In this document: positions 1-9,097 of the stretch, piece after piece
Position numbering within the stretch: the first letter of the stretch is position 1
Layout of the letters: every line of letters begins with the position of its first letter
Assembly (NCBI RefSeq): GCF_007859315.1
Contig: NZ_VOHA01000009.1
Span: 186,001 to 250,000, forward strand
From: Reyranella sp. CPCC 100927
Lineage (GTDB): Bacteria; Pseudomonadota; Alphaproteobacteria; Reyranellales; Reyranellaceae
DNA length: 64,000 bases
Reading direction: 5' to 3'
Notes under the pieces: model-generated
The model's database searches: none
Told to the model about the DNA's origin: nothing
The model's input: the letters and a program-made list of their open reading frames with translations, nothing else
Program-made: the position numbers and the translations under genes

Positions 1-517
1 GAAGCAGGCCGCCGACGACAAGGCCACCGCGATCCGAACCGAAGCACAGGCCGAAGCCGACGCCGCCAAGATCAAGGCCGAGGCGCAGGCCAAGACCTAC
101 GAGGTCGAGGCCGAAGGTCAGCGCAGGATCAACGAGGCGCGCAACGCCATGTCGACCGCCGTCATCGAGCTGGAGGTCACCAAGGAGCGGTTGCGCATCC
201 TGCCGCTGGCGCTGGCCGAGGCGGTCAAGCCGCTGGAGAAGATCGGCGATGTGCGGATCATCGATATGGGCGGCGGAATGCCAGGCCACGCTGTAGGCAA
301 CGGCGTCAACGGCACCGGTGGCAACGCCGACTCGCTGTTGAACACGCTGCTGGCTTATCGCGCCAACGCGCCGGTGATCGACAAGCTGCTGGTCGAGGCT
401 GGCTTCGCCGGCGGCGCCAACCCAGTGCAGTCGCTGATGGCGGCGACCACGGCGACCAAGGACCAGCCCGCGGGCGCGGGCACGCCGCCGGCACCGAAAG
501 CACCGGACAACGACTGA
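1..517 (+). CDS. Flotillin/SPFH-family protein, C-terminal part (5' truncated by window)
   Basis: The reading frame is open from base 2 and ends at TGA 515-517, so only about the last 171 residues are present. The first 50 visible residues are an Ala/Glu/Lys/Gln-rich coiled coil (EAQAEADAAKIKAEAQAKTY), typical of the flotillin domain after the SPFH/band-7 domain. Next come conserved flotillin-type segments: LRILPLALAEAVKPLEKIGD, then IIDMGGG, then a Gly/Asn-rich tail. Flotillins scaffold membrane microdomains and oligomerise through the coiled coil. The SPFH domain itself lies outside the window, so the call rests on the tail. The next gene, a small membrane protein, is in the same direction 67 bases downstream. 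Confidence 0.8.
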   Translation, partial: KQAADDKATAIRTEAQAEADAAKIKAEAQAKTYEVEAEGQRRINEARNAMSTAVIELEVTKERLRILPLALAEAVKPLEKIGDVRIIDMGGGMPGHAVGNGVNGTGGNADSLLNTLLAYRANAPVIDKLLVEAGFAGGANPVQSLMAATTATKDQPAGAGTPPAPKAPDND

Positions 518-526
518 TACGCCAGA

Positions 527-560
527 GCCGGGAGCGCGCCATGCCTGGCGCGCTCCCGGC
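527..560. repeat. Perfect 14-bp inverted repeat downstream of the flotillin-like gene
   Basis: Bases 527-540 (GCCGGGAGCGCGCC) are exactly complementary to 547-560, with a 6-base loop. No T-run follows, so it is either a weak or Rho-dependent terminator, or an mRNA-stabilising hairpin between two co-directional genes. Confidence 0.6.
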
Positions 561-584
561 CATTCCGGTTAGCGGGCAGTCGCC

Positions 585-1433
585 ATGGCACTGATGCTGG
601 CAAGCGTGTTCGTCGGGTTCCTGTGGGCCATCGGCCTGCTGGCCGTGTTCGGCCGCCTGGTGGCATGGCGATGGCCACAGAAGAAGGACGACAACAAGAA
701 GAAGGGCAAGCCGTCGGCAGGTCAGCGGGTATCCCCGGGCGCCTTCCTCGCCGCGGCCGGCGCCAGCATCGTGGGCTCGCTGCTGGTCGCCAATGTGGCG
801 CTCGACTTCGTCGCGGTCGTCATCAACGCGCGTGCGAACCAGCCGATGTTCGTGCCCTTTGTCGTCGGTGCCGTGGGTGCGTTGGTGCTGCGTCGCGATC
901 GCCTGCCGCCGGTCATGTACGCCGTCGGCGTGGCCGTGCGTGAGTTCCTGGCCGAGCGGGCCAAAGCCCAGGATCAGGCTGCGGCGAGACAAGATCCAAC
1001 GCCGATCGAGCGGCGGTTCCGGGAGCCTGTCTCGACCGTGATCGACGCACCGGTGACCCCCATCATCCGGACCATGCCATCGGTTCCGCCATCGCGGCCG
1101 GACCTGCCACCTGTCATGGTGGTGAGCGTGACGCCGCGTCGGGGTGAACCGACACTATCGCAGCGGCGCCGGGAAATTGTGGGCCACCTCAAGGCGCGGT
1201 CGGCTGATCTGGCGGCAAAGGTGCCGGCGCCGGCGATTGTGCCCGACATCGAGCCCACCGCCGCTGCGCTGGCGTCACAAGCCGCCGCGACCGTCGCCGA
1301 AACCAGGGCCATGCATGATGTCTGGCGGGCGGAAGCGGAAGCTTTGCGCGAGCAATGGCGCAAGGACGGCGAGGCGCTGCGCGACCAATGGCGCCGCGAT
1401 ACCCGGGTGAAGGTCGAGGACGCCAAGCAGTAG
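585..1433 (+). CDS. Membrane protein of unknown function with C-terminal charged helix
   Basis: This is a 282-residue protein that I do not recognise. It shows three hydrophobic segments at about residues 3-25, 46-75 and 85-115, with a basic stretch ([10 protein letters not shown]) between the first two. A long hydrophilic, Pro/Ala-rich cytoplasmic-looking region follows. The C-terminus is a charged helix in which [11 protein letters not shown] is followed directly by [11 protein letters not shown], an 11-residue tandem repeat. It follows the flotillin-like gene in the same direction and may work with it at the membrane, but that is inference from position only. The ATG at 585 has only a weak upstream purine stretch. 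Confidence 0.6.
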   Translation: MALMLASVFVGFLWAIGLLAVFGRLVAWRWPQKKDDNKKKGKPSAGQRVSPGAFLAAAGASIVGSLLVANVALDFVAVVINARANQPMFVPFVVGAVGALVLRRDRLPPVMYAVGVAVREFLAERAKAQDQAAARQDPTPIERRFREPVSTVIDAPVTPIIRTMPSVPPSRPDLPPVMVVSVTPRRGEPTLSQRRREIVGHLKARSADLAAKVPAPAIVPDIEPTAAALASQAAATVAETRAMHDVWRAEAEALREQWRKDGEALRDQWRRDTRVKVEDAKQ

Positions 1434-1506
1434 CCACGGGTGCCGTCACGAACGGCCTCGATCATGTCACACCCAGGCTCTACTATCGCAGCCGTCCCCT
1501 CATCGG

Positions 1507-2805
1507 ATGGATGCGCCCATGACCAAAGACCGCAGCCACGAAGACCAGATCGGCAACCACCGCTTGCATCCGGAAACGCTGATGCTGGGTTACGGGTATG
1601 ACCCGACGTTGTCGGAGGGCTCGGTCAAGCCACCCGTGTTCCTGACCTCCACCTTCGTCTTCCGTTCGGCCGAGGAAGGGCGCGATTTCTTCGACTACGT
1701 CTCCGGCCGCAAGGAGCCTCCGACCCGAGGCGAGGCGGGGTTGGTCTATTCGCGCTTCAACCACCCCAACAGCGAGATCGTCGAAGACCGTTTGGCGATC
1801 TACGAGGGCGGCGAGCGCGCACTGGTCTTCTCCTCGGGCATGTCGGCGATCGCCACGACCATCCTGGCCTATGCCCGGCCGGGCGATGCCATCGTGCACA
1901 GCCAGCCCCTCTATGGCGGCACCGAAACCTTGTTGGCGCGCACCTTCGCGTCCTTCGGCATCGCCGCCGAAGGGTTCTCCGAGGGCACCGACTCTGCCGA
2001 AGTCACGGCCGCCGCCGATCGTGCCATGGCGCGCGGCCGCGTCAGCGTGATCGTGATCGAAACGCCGTCCAATCCGCTCAATACGCTGGTCGACTTCGCG
2101 CTGATCTGCGAGACGGCGGCCCGAATCGAGGCGGCGCAGGGCCAGCGGCCGGTGATCGTCTGCGACAACACGCTGCTGGGGCCGATCTTCCAGAAGCCGC
2201 TGGCGCACGGCATCGACATCTCGCTCTATTCGCTGACCAAGTATGTCGGCGGCCACAGCGATTTGATCGCCGGCGCCGCGATCGGCAGCGCCGAGCGGCT
2301 GCGTCCGGTGCGACTGCTGCGCGGCGCCATCGGCACGCAACTCGACCCGCATTCGTGCTGGATGCTGGGACGATCGCTCGAGACCTTGTCGTTGCGCATG
2401 ACCCGCGCCACGCAAAATGCCGAGGCGGTGGCCGCATACCTCGCCGCCCACCCGCGCGTGCGGGCCGTGCATGTGTTGAACAGCCTTGCGGCGGGCACCG
2501 CGGCCCGGCGTGTCTACGATACGCAGTGCACCGGTGCAGGCTCGACGTTCAGCATCGATATCGTCGGCGGGCAGTCCGAGGCGTTTCGCTTCTTGAACGC
2601 GTTGCGCATTTTCAAGTTGGCCGTGAGCCTGGGCGGCACCGAATCGCTCGCCAGCCACCCCGCGACCACGACGCATTCCGGCGTACCGCTCGACGTGCGC
2701 AACCGCAGCGGCGTGTTGGACAGCACCATCCGCCTCAGCATCGGCATCGAGCATCCGGATGACCTGATCGCGGATCTCACCCAGGCGCTGGCGCGGGCGG
2801 CATAA
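1507..2805 (+). CDS. Cystathionine gamma-synthase/methionine gamma-lyase family PLP enzyme
   Basis: A 432-residue enzyme of the Cys/Met-metabolism PLP family (fold type I). Lys245 in [11 protein letters not shown] is the expected Schiff-base lysine. Upstream are the usual SSGMSAI phosphate-binding segment, the Tyr of YSRFNHPN, and the Asp of VCDNTLLGP that contacts the PLP nitrogen. The N-terminus ([22 protein letters not shown]) and the long insert between FDYVSG and YSRF match the subgroup usually annotated 'cystathionine gamma-synthase family protein', so gamma-synthase, gamma-lyase and sulfhydrylase activities cannot be told apart. A second in-frame ATG at 1519 is an equally possible start. 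It is not obviously in an operon with sulfur genes. Confidence 0.85.
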   Translation: MDAPMTKDRSHEDQIGNHRLHPETLMLGYGYDPTLSEGSVKPPVFLTSTFVFRSAEEGRDFFDYVSGRKEPPTRGEAGLVYSRFNHPNSEIVEDRLAIYEGGERALVFSSGMSAIATTILAYARPGDAIVHSQPLYGGTETLLARTFASFGIAAEGFSEGTDSAEVTAAADRAMARGRVSVIVIETPSNPLNTLVDFALICETAARIEAAQGQRPVIVCDNTLLGPIFQKPLAHGIDISLYSLTKYVGGHSDLIAGAAIGSAERLRPVRLLRGAIGTQLDPHSCWMLGRSLETLSLRMTRATQNAEAVAAYLAAHPRVRAVHVLNSLAAGTAARRVYDTQCTGAGSTFSIDIVGGQSEAFRFLNALRIFKLAVSLGGTESLASHPATTTHSGVPLDVRNRSGVLDSTIRLSIGIEHPDDLIADLTQALARAA

Positions 2806-2837
2806 CGCCTGGTTCCGCGCCACGAGGAGCAGCCGGC

Positions 2838-3698
2838 ATGATCGGCCTGACGAGAGTCGCGACGGCGCTTTTTGTCGCCGCGGTGGTCGTCGCGATAGCG
2901 CTGGCGGGCAGCGCAGCCGTGTCGGTGCCGCGCTGGCCGGTGACCGCGAGTCCAACCGGGCTGCCGGCCGAAGAGATCGCCGTGGAAGGTGAACCCGGGA
3001 TCGTCATTCGCGGCTGGGTGATCCCCCATGACTGCGCCTGCGGCGTGGTGGTCCTGCTGCATGGCTCGGGCGCCTCGCGCGAGCAGATGTTGCCGCGGGC
3101 GCGTTTCCTGCGCCACGCCGGCTACAGCGTCGTCCTGGTCGACATGCGGGCCCACGGCCTCAGCGATGGTTCGGTCACCACCTTCGGCGGCCGCGAGAGC
3201 CGTGATGTGCGGGCGGTCATCGCCGAAACCCGCCGCCGCTTCGCCGGACAGAAACTCGGCGCCATCGGCTTCTCGCTCGGCGGTGCGGCCCTGCTGCTGG
3301 GTGACAATCCGGCCGATGTCGATGCGCTGGTCGTTGAAGAGGTCTACAGCACGCTGGAGGACACGGCCCGCCGCCGCATTGCCGCCGGCATGGGGCCGAT
3401 CGTTGCCGACATCCTGCCCTGGCTGCTCTATGCGCAGATGCCCTGGCGCTTCGGCGTGTCGCGCGGCGCCTTGCGGCCGGCCGACCGCATCGGTGCGGTC
3501 AAGGCTCCCATCCTGGTGATGGGCGGTGACAGCGATCCGTTCGTTCCGCCCGACCAGACGCGCCGGCTCTTCGACGCGGCCCGCGCGCCCAAGGAACTGT
3601 GGATCGTGCCCGGTGCGGCGCACCATGATCTGCACCAGGCCGCGTCGATCGCCTACGAGCACCGCGTTCTCGACTTCTTCCGTCGTGCCTTGCGCTGA
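2838..3698 (+). CDS. Alpha/beta hydrolase, membrane-anchored or secreted
   Basis: A 286-residue protein. A hydrophobic N-terminal segment (about residues 8-30) suggests a signal anchor or signal peptide. The alpha/beta hydrolase core follows: HGSGASREQM forms the oxyanion-hole region, GFSLGG carries the nucleophile Ser146, GGDSDPFVP holds the acid Asp, and GAAHHDLH holds the likely catalytic His. The lid region is short. The ATG at 2838 has a GAGGAG ribosome-binding site 8 bases upstream. The substrate cannot be predicted. It lies 32 bases after the PLP enzyme and may be cotranscribed with it. Confidence 0.8.
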   Translation: MIGLTRVATALFVAAVVVAIALAGSAAVSVPRWPVTASPTGLPAEEIAVEGEPGIVIRGWVIPHDCACGVVVLLHGSGASREQMLPRARFLRHAGYSVVLVDMRAHGLSDGSVTTFGGRESRDVRAVIAETRRRFAGQKLGAIGFSLGGAALLLGDNPADVDALVVEEVYSTLEDTARRRIAAGMGPIVADILPWLLYAQMPWRFGVSRGALRPADRIGAVKAPILVMGGDSDPFVPPDQTRRLFDAARAPKELWIVPGAAHHDLHQAASIAYEHRVLDFFRRALR

Positions 3699-3712
3699 GT
3701 CTTCGGCCCTCT

Positions 3713-3794
3713 GTCATTCCGAGCGAAGCGAGGAATCTTTCGAAGTCACACCTGCGCTCGTAAGGACAAGATCCCTCGCTGCGCTCGGGATGAC
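3713..3794. repeat. Palindromic intergenic element, family A copy 1
   Basis: A 26-base left arm (3713-3738) and right arm (3769-3794) are complementary at 23 of 26 positions around a 30-base loop. The arm core (CCGAGCG-AGCGAGG-ATCT) is shared with the element at 58189-58267 and with the degenerate copy inside murG at 25139-25270. It begins 15 bases after the hydrolase stop codon. Confidence 0.9.
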
Positions 3795-3910
3795 ATCTGT
3801 GGGCTGTTCCATCTGCATGGCAGGTCGGGCGGGCATGGAACTTGCTACCGCAGCCGGACGAGGGTCTTGTGTGGCGTGGGAGCAAACGCCAAACGACGGA
3901 GTATTCAAAA

Positions 3911-5500
3911 ATGCAGCAGCGTTCTTATCGCACCATGCTCGGCGGCCTGGCGATGGTGGCGGCGGTCTGGCCGTTGGCCGCGGTGGGCCAGACTCCGTCG
4001 ACGCTGCGCATGGTCATGCATTCCGACCTCAAGGTGATCGATCCGATCTGGGTATCGGCGCAGATCGCGCGCACGCATGGCTATCTGGTCTACGACACCT
4101 TGTTCGCGCTCGACGCCAACCTGAAGCCGCAGCCGCAGATGGTCGACAAGTACACGGTCAGTCCCGACGGCCTGGTCTACACCTTCACCCTGCGCGACGG
4201 CCTGCAATGGCATGACGGCAAGCCGGTGCTGGCCGAGGACTGCGTGCAGTCGATCAAGCGCTGGGCCGAACGCGACGGCATCGGCCAGCGCCTGGTGCAG
4301 AACAGCCAGGAGATCGTGGCCGTCGATGCCAAGACATTCCGCCTGACATTGAAGGGCCCGTACGGCCTGGTCATCGAGTCGCTGGCCAAGCCGGGCAGCA
4401 CGGCGCCCTTCATGATGCCCAAGCGCATCGCCGATACGCCGGGCACGCAGCAGATCCGCGACGCTACCGGCTCGGGGCCGTTCATCTTCAAGGCCGATGA
4501 GTGGAAGCCGGGCGACAAGGTCGTCTATGTGAAGAACCCGAACTACAAGCCGCGCGCCGAGCCGCCCTCGGGCCTGGCCGGCGGCAAGGTCGCCAAGGTC
4601 GATCGCATCGAATGGATCGCCATGCCCGATCCGCAGGTCTCGGTGAATGCCATGCTGGCCGGCGAGATCGACGGCAACGAAGCGTTCCCGCCCGACCTGA
4701 TGCCGCTGCTCGAAGCCGACAAGTCGATCGTCCTGATGCGCGGTACCTATCCTGGCCAGTACACGTTCCGGATCAACTGGCTGCATCCGCCGTTCGACAA
4801 CCCGAAGGTCCGCGAAGCGGTGGGTTATGCGCTCGACCAGAAGCCGTTCCTCGATGCCCAGGTCGGTAACCCGAAGCTCTATCAGCTGTGCAAGGCCTAC
4901 TTCGTTTGCGGCACGCCGCTGGCCACGACGGCCGGCACCGAAGGCCGCATGGAGGGCAATGTCGCCAAGGCCCAGGCGCTGCTGAAGGAGGCGGGTTATG
5001 ACGGCACGCCGGTGGTGCTGTTGCGGCCGACCGACCTGCCGTTCCTGGTGAACCTGGCGCCGGTCGCCAAGGCGCAACTCGAGCGCGCCGGCTTCAAGGT
5101 CGACATGCAGTCGATGGACTGGCAGACCCTGGTCAGCCGCAGCAACCGGCGCGAACCGCCGGCGCAGGGCGGCTGGAACGCGTTCGCGACCAGCTGGGGT
5201 GCACTGGACTCCAGCGATCCGGTCATCTCGCAGAACCTCAACGCCTCCTGCGAGAAGGCAAGCCCGGGCTGGCCGTGCGACAAGCAGCTCGAGGACATGC
5301 GCGCCGAATTCGCGCGCCAGACCGATCTGGAGAAGCGCAAGCAGATCGCCGCCGAAATCCAGGCGCGCGCCGTGGTGCTGGGCACGCACTATCCGCTGGG
5401 CGAGTGGTACGGCGTGCTGGCCTACAGCAACAAGACCAAGGGCTGGATGCCGCCGATGAGCGCGACCCTGTTCTGGAACGTCGAGAAGACGGGTCCTTGA
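3911..5500 (+). CDS. ABC transporter substrate-binding protein, family 5 (peptide/nickel/opine type)
   Basis: A 529-residue periplasmic solute-binding protein of SBP family 5. The N-terminus MQQRSYRTMLGGLAMVAAVWPLAAVGQ is a Sec-type signal peptide. Family landmarks include YDTLFALDANLKPQPQMVDK, the region around FTLRDGLQWHDGKPV, GSGPF, and FNxxxxPPFDNPKVREAVGYA. I chose the ATG at 3911 because ACGGAG lies about 9 bases upstream and the signal peptide begins there; the frame stays open further upstream without a signal-like sequence. No permease or ATPase gene is adjacent, so its transporter partners are elsewhere or it is an orphan receptor. The ligand is unknown. Confidence 0.88.
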   Translation: MQQRSYRTMLGGLAMVAAVWPLAAVGQTPSTLRMVMHSDLKVIDPIWVSAQIARTHGYLVYDTLFALDANLKPQPQMVDKYTVSPDGLVYTFTLRDGLQWHDGKPVLAEDCVQSIKRWAERDGIGQRLVQNSQEIVAVDAKTFRLTLKGPYGLVIESLAKPGSTAPFMMPKRIADTPGTQQIRDATGSGPFIFKADEWKPGDKVVYVKNPNYKPRAEPPSGLAGGKVAKVDRIEWIAMPDPQVSVNAMLAGEIDGNEAFPPDLMPLLEADKSIVLMRGTYPGQYTFRINWLHPPFDNPKVREAVGYALDQKPFLDAQVGNPKLYQLCKAYFVCGTPLATTAGTEGRMEGNVAKAQALLKEAGYDGTPVVLLRPTDLPFLVNLAPVAKAQLERAGFKVDMQSMDWQTLVSRSNRREPPAQGGWNAFATSWGALDSSDPVISQNLNASCEKASPGWPCDKQLEDMRAEFARQTDLEKRKQIAAEIQARAVVLGTHYPLGEWYGVLAYSNKTKGWMPPMSATLFWNVEKTGP

Positions 5501-5501
5501 T

Positions 5502-5614
5502 TTTTTTCGGACCGCGCGCGTCCACGCCCGCATCAGCGCGTCAGCGCTGACAAAGCCTCGCTCTACGCTTTGCTACGAGCGAGTGCGTGCGTGGACGCAC
5601 GCGGTCCGAAAAAA
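5502..5614. repeat. Palindromic intergenic element, family B
   Basis: The arms 5502-5527 and 5589-5614 are complementary at 25 of 26 positions. The outer ends are six T/A pairs followed by CGGACCGCG. An internal palindrome, TCAGCGCTGA, lies at about 5541-5550. The element fills most of the gap between the convergent substrate-binding protein and DUF882 genes. The T-run is on the 5' side of the stem on both strands, so it does not look like a normal Rho-independent terminator. Confidence 0.88.
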
Positions 5615-5646
5615 CAAGGCTTCAACTGCTCGGCGTACGATGCGGA

Positions 5647-6318
5647 TCAGCCGACCCACTCGCGGACCGGCCCGGTATCGATGTGGATGAAACCCGAGGC
5701 GTAGGTGCCGACGCCGCCGGCACCGCACTGGCGCGCCAGCTTGCCCAGCACCTCCATGGAGGCGCCGGCCACGGTGATGTCAACGGCCCGGCCGCTGGTG
5801 TGGAAGCTGTGCTCGGCGACGCCGACCGGATCCGCCAGGTACATCTTGTAGTTGGTCTCGGGCGAGCGATAGCCGCTCAGGATCTGGATCGGCCGCAGAA
5901 CCTTGGTCTGGATGCGGGCCAGGATCTCGATCAGGGCCGGATCGATCGGTTTGGTTGCGCCGTTATGGTGATCGCGCATCAGTCGGCTCAGCCGCGCCAT
6001 GGCGATGACACTGGGGCGATTGCCCAGCGCAAAGACGTCAGAGAACGTCTCGCCGGTATTGGCCGACACGACGGTCAAGCGCCGATAACCCATCTGGCCC
6101 GTAACGCCAGGGCCGGCGATCCCCGGGCGCACGACGCCCGGCTGCACCATGCCGGGACGCACAAAGCCCGGGCCAACGATCCGAGGGCCCCCGGTGCCGG
6201 CGGACCGGGGGTAGAGCAGCACGGCTTGCTGCGCCAGCGCCGAACTGGCCGCCGCCGTCGATAGAACGCCACCTGCCAACGTGGCCAACGCGGCCCTACG
6301 CGCGATCGGTCGAGTCAT
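5647..6318 (-). CDS. DUF882/YcbK-like M15-family murein hydrolase-type protein, exported
   Basis: A 223-residue protein. The N-terminus MTRPIARRAALATLAGGVLSTAAASSALAQ is a signal peptide with an Arg pair, possibly Tat-dependent. A Pro/Gly-rich spacer with repeated GPGxxRPGMxxPG-type units (about residues 38-70) precedes the DUF882 domain. The domain includes LSGYRSPETN, the zinc-site pattern SFHTSGRAVDI (His and Asp ligands) and FIHIDTGP (second His). These are the peptidase M15/YcbK signatures, so a periplasmic peptidoglycan endopeptidase-like role is likely. It is transcribed convergently with the upstream solute-binding protein gene. Confidence 0.85.
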   Translation of the reverse strand: MTRPIARRAALATLAGGVLSTAAASSALAQQAVLLYPRSAGTGGPRIVGPGFVRPGMVQPGVVRPGIAGPGVTGQMGYRRLTVVSANTGETFSDVFALGNRPSVIAMARLSRLMRDHHNGATKPIDPALIEILARIQTKVLRPIQILSGYRSPETNYKMYLADPVGVAEHSFHTSGRAVDITVAGASMEVLGKLARQCGAGGVGTYASGFIHIDTGPVREWVG

Positions 6319-6501
6319 GAAACGCCTGGGTTCTGGGCCGTCAGCGGCGAACCACTGACAAGTCGCTCACTTTGTCTCATGTTTTCGTCTAAAAATCAAG
6401 AATATATACATGATACTGCAAATTCTTGCACTCAAATGGTTAAACCAACCGATAAGTGTGTGATTTCTAAAGACTAAGAGTCGCTCTAACGTGCGCCCGC
6501 C
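6319..6501. promoter_or_regulatory. AT-rich divergent promoter region
   Basis: This 183-base gap separates divergent genes (DUF882 on the minus strand, TauE on the plus strand). From about 6370 to 6490 it is far richer in A+T than anything nearby, with runs such as AAAAATCAAGAATATATAC. I infer that it carries promoters for both genes. I cannot assign clear -35/-10 pairs. Confidence 0.5.
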
Positions 6502-7233
6502 ATGGAACACCTGATCACGACCTCTCTTGCCACGGCCGCCGGCGTGGCATTGCTGGCCGGCGTCGTCCGCGGTTTTGCGGGTTTCGGCGCCGCCATGATC
6601 CTGACGCCGGTGTTCTCGGCGCTCTACGGCCCCGTCGTTGGTGTGCCGGTCTGCCTGCTGGTCGAGTTCTGCATTGCCCTGCCCATGCTGCGCGGTGCGG
6701 TCGGCCTGGTCGACTGGCGCCGGATCGGCCTGCTGCTGGTGGCGGCAACGCTGGCGGTACCGCTGGGCGTCCTGGTCCTGCTGAAAGCCGATCCCGAACC
6801 GTTGCGCTGGGCCATCTCGGGCATCGTGCTGGCGGCGGTCCTGGTGCTGGCGATCGGCTGGCGCTTCCGGGGGCAGCCGACGCCGCCGGCCACGCTCGCC
6901 GCGGGCGCGGCCAGCGGTTTTCTCAATGGCTTGTGTGGCATGGCTGGCCCGCCGATTGCTTTCTACTACCTGGCGGGCGCCGATGCTGCGGCGACGGTGC
7001 GCGCCAGTTTCATCGTCTATTTCGGCGCTGTCGACCTGGTGGCGCTGATCGGCCTGGGCATGCAGGGCCTGGTCACGGTGGATACGCTGATCCTGGGGGC
7101 GATCCTGGCCGTTCCGTACGTTGCCGGCGGACTGGTCGGCGAGCGGCTCTTTCCGCTGGCGAGCGAGACCTTCTTTCGATGGCTTGCGCTCGGGATCCTT
7201 GCTTGCGTCGCCGTCGTTGCACCGTTGCTCTGA
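6502..7233 (+). CDS. TauE/SafE-family membrane permease (sulfite/organic anion exporter type)
   Basis: A 243-residue, very hydrophobic protein with about eight predicted membrane segments. The N-terminal GVVRGFAGFGAAMILTPVF and the internal second-half motif SGFLNGLCGMAGPPIAFYYL are the paired repeats typical of the TauE/SafE (DUF81) family, which exports sulfite, sulfoacetate or similar anions. The length matches the family (about 240-260 residues). The substrate is not evident from context. Confidence 0.85.
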   Translation: MEHLITTSLATAAGVALLAGVVRGFAGFGAAMILTPVFSALYGPVVGVPVCLLVEFCIALPMLRGAVGLVDWRRIGLLLVAATLAVPLGVLVLLKADPEPLRWAISGIVLAAVLVLAIGWRFRGQPTPPATLAAGAASGFLNGLCGMAGPPIAFYYLAGADAAATVRASFIVYFGAVDLVALIGLGMQGLVTVDTLILGAILAVPYVAGGLVGERLFPLASETFFRWLALGILACVAVVAPLL

Positions 7234-7333
7234 CGCACGGTCAGGCAGACGTAATGTTACATTGTTTGAAGCCGGCGGCCGCGCGGCAGCGTGCACGTTG
7301 CCAGGGCTGGCCTGTCCGGCTAGAGGTCCGGTC

Positions 7334-8146
7334 ATGAGCGTCTGGGGAAAGATCGTCGGTGGCGCCGCCGGGCTCATGATCGGCGGGCCGATCGGCGCCC
7401 TGCTGGGTGCCGCGGCCGGCCACGCCTACGATGCGTTGGCCGATGACGAGCCGCGCGACGATGGCGCGCCCGTGGCCGGCGCCGACGGCATCGATGCGGT
7501 GGCCGAGCGGGACCGGCCGGCGGCGACGCAGCACATCGCTTTTACGATCGGCGTGATTGCGCTCGCGGCCAAGATGGCCAAGGTCGACGGCGTGGTGACG
7601 CGCCGTGAGATCGACGCCTTCCGGTCGTTCTTTCACGTGCCGCCCGAAGAGGTCGACAATGTCGGCCGCTTCTTCGATCTGGCCAAGCGCGACAGCAGCG
7701 GCTTCGAGGCCTACGCCCGTCAAGTTGCGGGCTTGTTTCCCAAGCACCCGGAAGTGCTGGAAGAGGTGTTGGCCGGCCTGTTCCTGATCGCCAACGCCGA
7801 CGAAGGCCACGTCGATGAAGCCAAGCTGGGCTACCTGCGCGCCGTCAGCTCGATCTTCGGGTTGGGTGAAGCAAGCTTCCGCCGGGTCGCGGCGACGGCG
7901 GGTGTCGAACTGCACGACGATCCCTATGCGATCCTCGACGTCATGCCCGACGCTCATGATGACGATATTCGCCAAGCGTACCGGCGCCTGGCACGGGCGC
8001 ACCATCCCGATCGCATGATCGCACGCGGCTTGCCGCCGGAGGCGATCGTGCTGGCCAACCGCAAGCTGGCGGCGATCAACGCGGCGTACGATCGTATTCG
8101 CAAGGAGCGCAAGATCGGGCGGCCCGAAGCCCAGCCGGTGGCATGA
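7334..8146 (+). CDS. TerB-DnaJ (DjlA-like) co-chaperone, membrane-associated
   Basis: A 270-residue protein. Residues 1-30 form a Gly-rich hydrophobic segment (GGAAGLMIGGPIGALLGAAAG) like the N-terminus of DjlA. Residues about 60-190 form a TerB-type helical domain (DGVVTRREIDAF, then ADEGHVDEAKLGYL). Residues about 200-260 form a J-domain with the invariant HPD tripeptide at 224-226, which stimulates DnaK ATPase. The ATG at 7334 is chosen because the TM segment and homologous N-terminus start there; the frame is open upstream to 7121 inside the previous gene. The product is probably a DnaK co-chaperone at the inner membrane. Confidence 0.85.
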   Translation: MSVWGKIVGGAAGLMIGGPIGALLGAAAGHAYDALADDEPRDDGAPVAGADGIDAVAERDRPAATQHIAFTIGVIALAAKMAKVDGVVTRREIDAFRSFFHVPPEEVDNVGRFFDLAKRDSSGFEAYARQVAGLFPKHPEVLEEVLAGLFLIANADEGHVDEAKLGYLRAVSSIFGLGEASFRRVAATAGVELHDDPYAILDVMPDAHDDDIRQAYRRLARAHHPDRMIARGLPPEAIVLANRKLAAINAAYDRIRKERKIGRPEAQPVA

Positions 8147-8219
8147 GCGTATCCGGTAGCGGCATCATGATGTCGCCGGGCCCATCGGCTTTGCACAGAG
8201 AAGCCGTCGGCGCGCCCGG

Positions 8220-9089
8220 ATGAAAACGTCCGATATCGCGCTGGCCCTCGTCGTGATGGCGATCTGGGGGTTGAATTTCGTCGCCGTGAAGATCGGCGTG
8301 CAGGAGATCCCGCCGGTCCTGTTCGTGACCTTGCGCTTTGCGTTTGCCTTCCTGCTGATGGTGCCGTTCGTGCCGTGGCCCACCGGCCGATGGCGTGAGC
8401 TGCTGGTGCTTTCGTTCGTCCTCGGCTCGTTGCACTTCACGACGATGTTCACGGCCTCGCGCTATCTTGAGGCCGGCACCATGGCCGTCGTCACGCAACT
8501 GCAGGCCGTTTTCTCCGCCTTGCTGGGGCGCCTGTGGTTCGGCGAGCGCCTGGGGACGCTCGGCTGGATCGGCATGGCGATCGCGTTTGGCGGCGTCCTG
8601 CTGATCGCGGGCGAACCGTCCGTCGGCGATCGGCTGTGGGCGCTGGGCCTGCCGGTGCTCGGCTGCGCCTTCTTCGCGCTCTACCACGCGCGCGTGAAGC
8701 GCATCGGCAATCTGTCGGCCAACGTGCTGAACTGCTGGGTGTCGTTGTTGATCGTGCCGCAGACGCTCGCCATCTCGCTGGCGATGGAGCAGGGGCAGGT
8801 GCAGGCGATGCTGGGTCTCTCGTGGAACGGCGTGGCGGCGCTGCTGTATCAGGTCGTGCCGATGGTGATCATCTCGTATTGGGCCTGGTATCGCTTGCTA
8901 TACCGCTATCCGCTGACACGCGTGGCGCCGTTCCAGATGTTGGTGCCGCTGTTCGGCGTGCTGGCCGGGGCCCTGGTGCTGGGCGAACCGCTCACCGTGC
9001 AGAAGATCGCCGGCGGTGCCGTCACCGTCGTCGGCGTCGCGTTGGTGGTGTTGCGCCCGATGCGCGACAAGGCCATCACCACAAGCTAG
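8220..9089 (+). CDS. EamA/DMT-family metabolite exporter
   Basis: A 289-residue integral membrane protein with ten predicted TM segments arranged as two EamA repeats. Typical features are AIWGLNFVAVKIG at the start of repeat 1 and WYRLLYRYPLTRVAPFQMLVPLFGVLAG in repeat 2. Members export amino acids such as cysteine pathway metabolites or other small solutes. The ATG at 8220 gives the canonical short N-terminus MKTSDIALALVVMAIWG. The amidase gene begins 8 bases after its stop, suggesting cotranscription. Confidence 0.87.
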   Translation: MKTSDIALALVVMAIWGLNFVAVKIGVQEIPPVLFVTLRFAFAFLLMVPFVPWPTGRWRELLVLSFVLGSLHFTTMFTASRYLEAGTMAVVTQLQAVFSALLGRLWFGERLGTLGWIGMAIAFGGVLLIAGEPSVGDRLWALGLPVLGCAFFALYHARVKRIGNLSANVLNCWVSLLIVPQTLAISLAMEQGQVQAMLGLSWNGVAALLYQVVPMVIISYWAWYRLLYRYPLTRVAPFQMLVPLFGVLAGALVLGEPLTVQKIAGGAVTVVGVALVVLRPMRDKAITTS

Positions 9090-9097
9090 TCTGCGTC

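Noticed and set aside
5502-5614. Family B palindrome as a bidirectional terminator
   Set aside because: The T-run is on the 5' side of the stem on both strands, so it would not follow the hairpin in RNA as a Rho-independent terminator needs.
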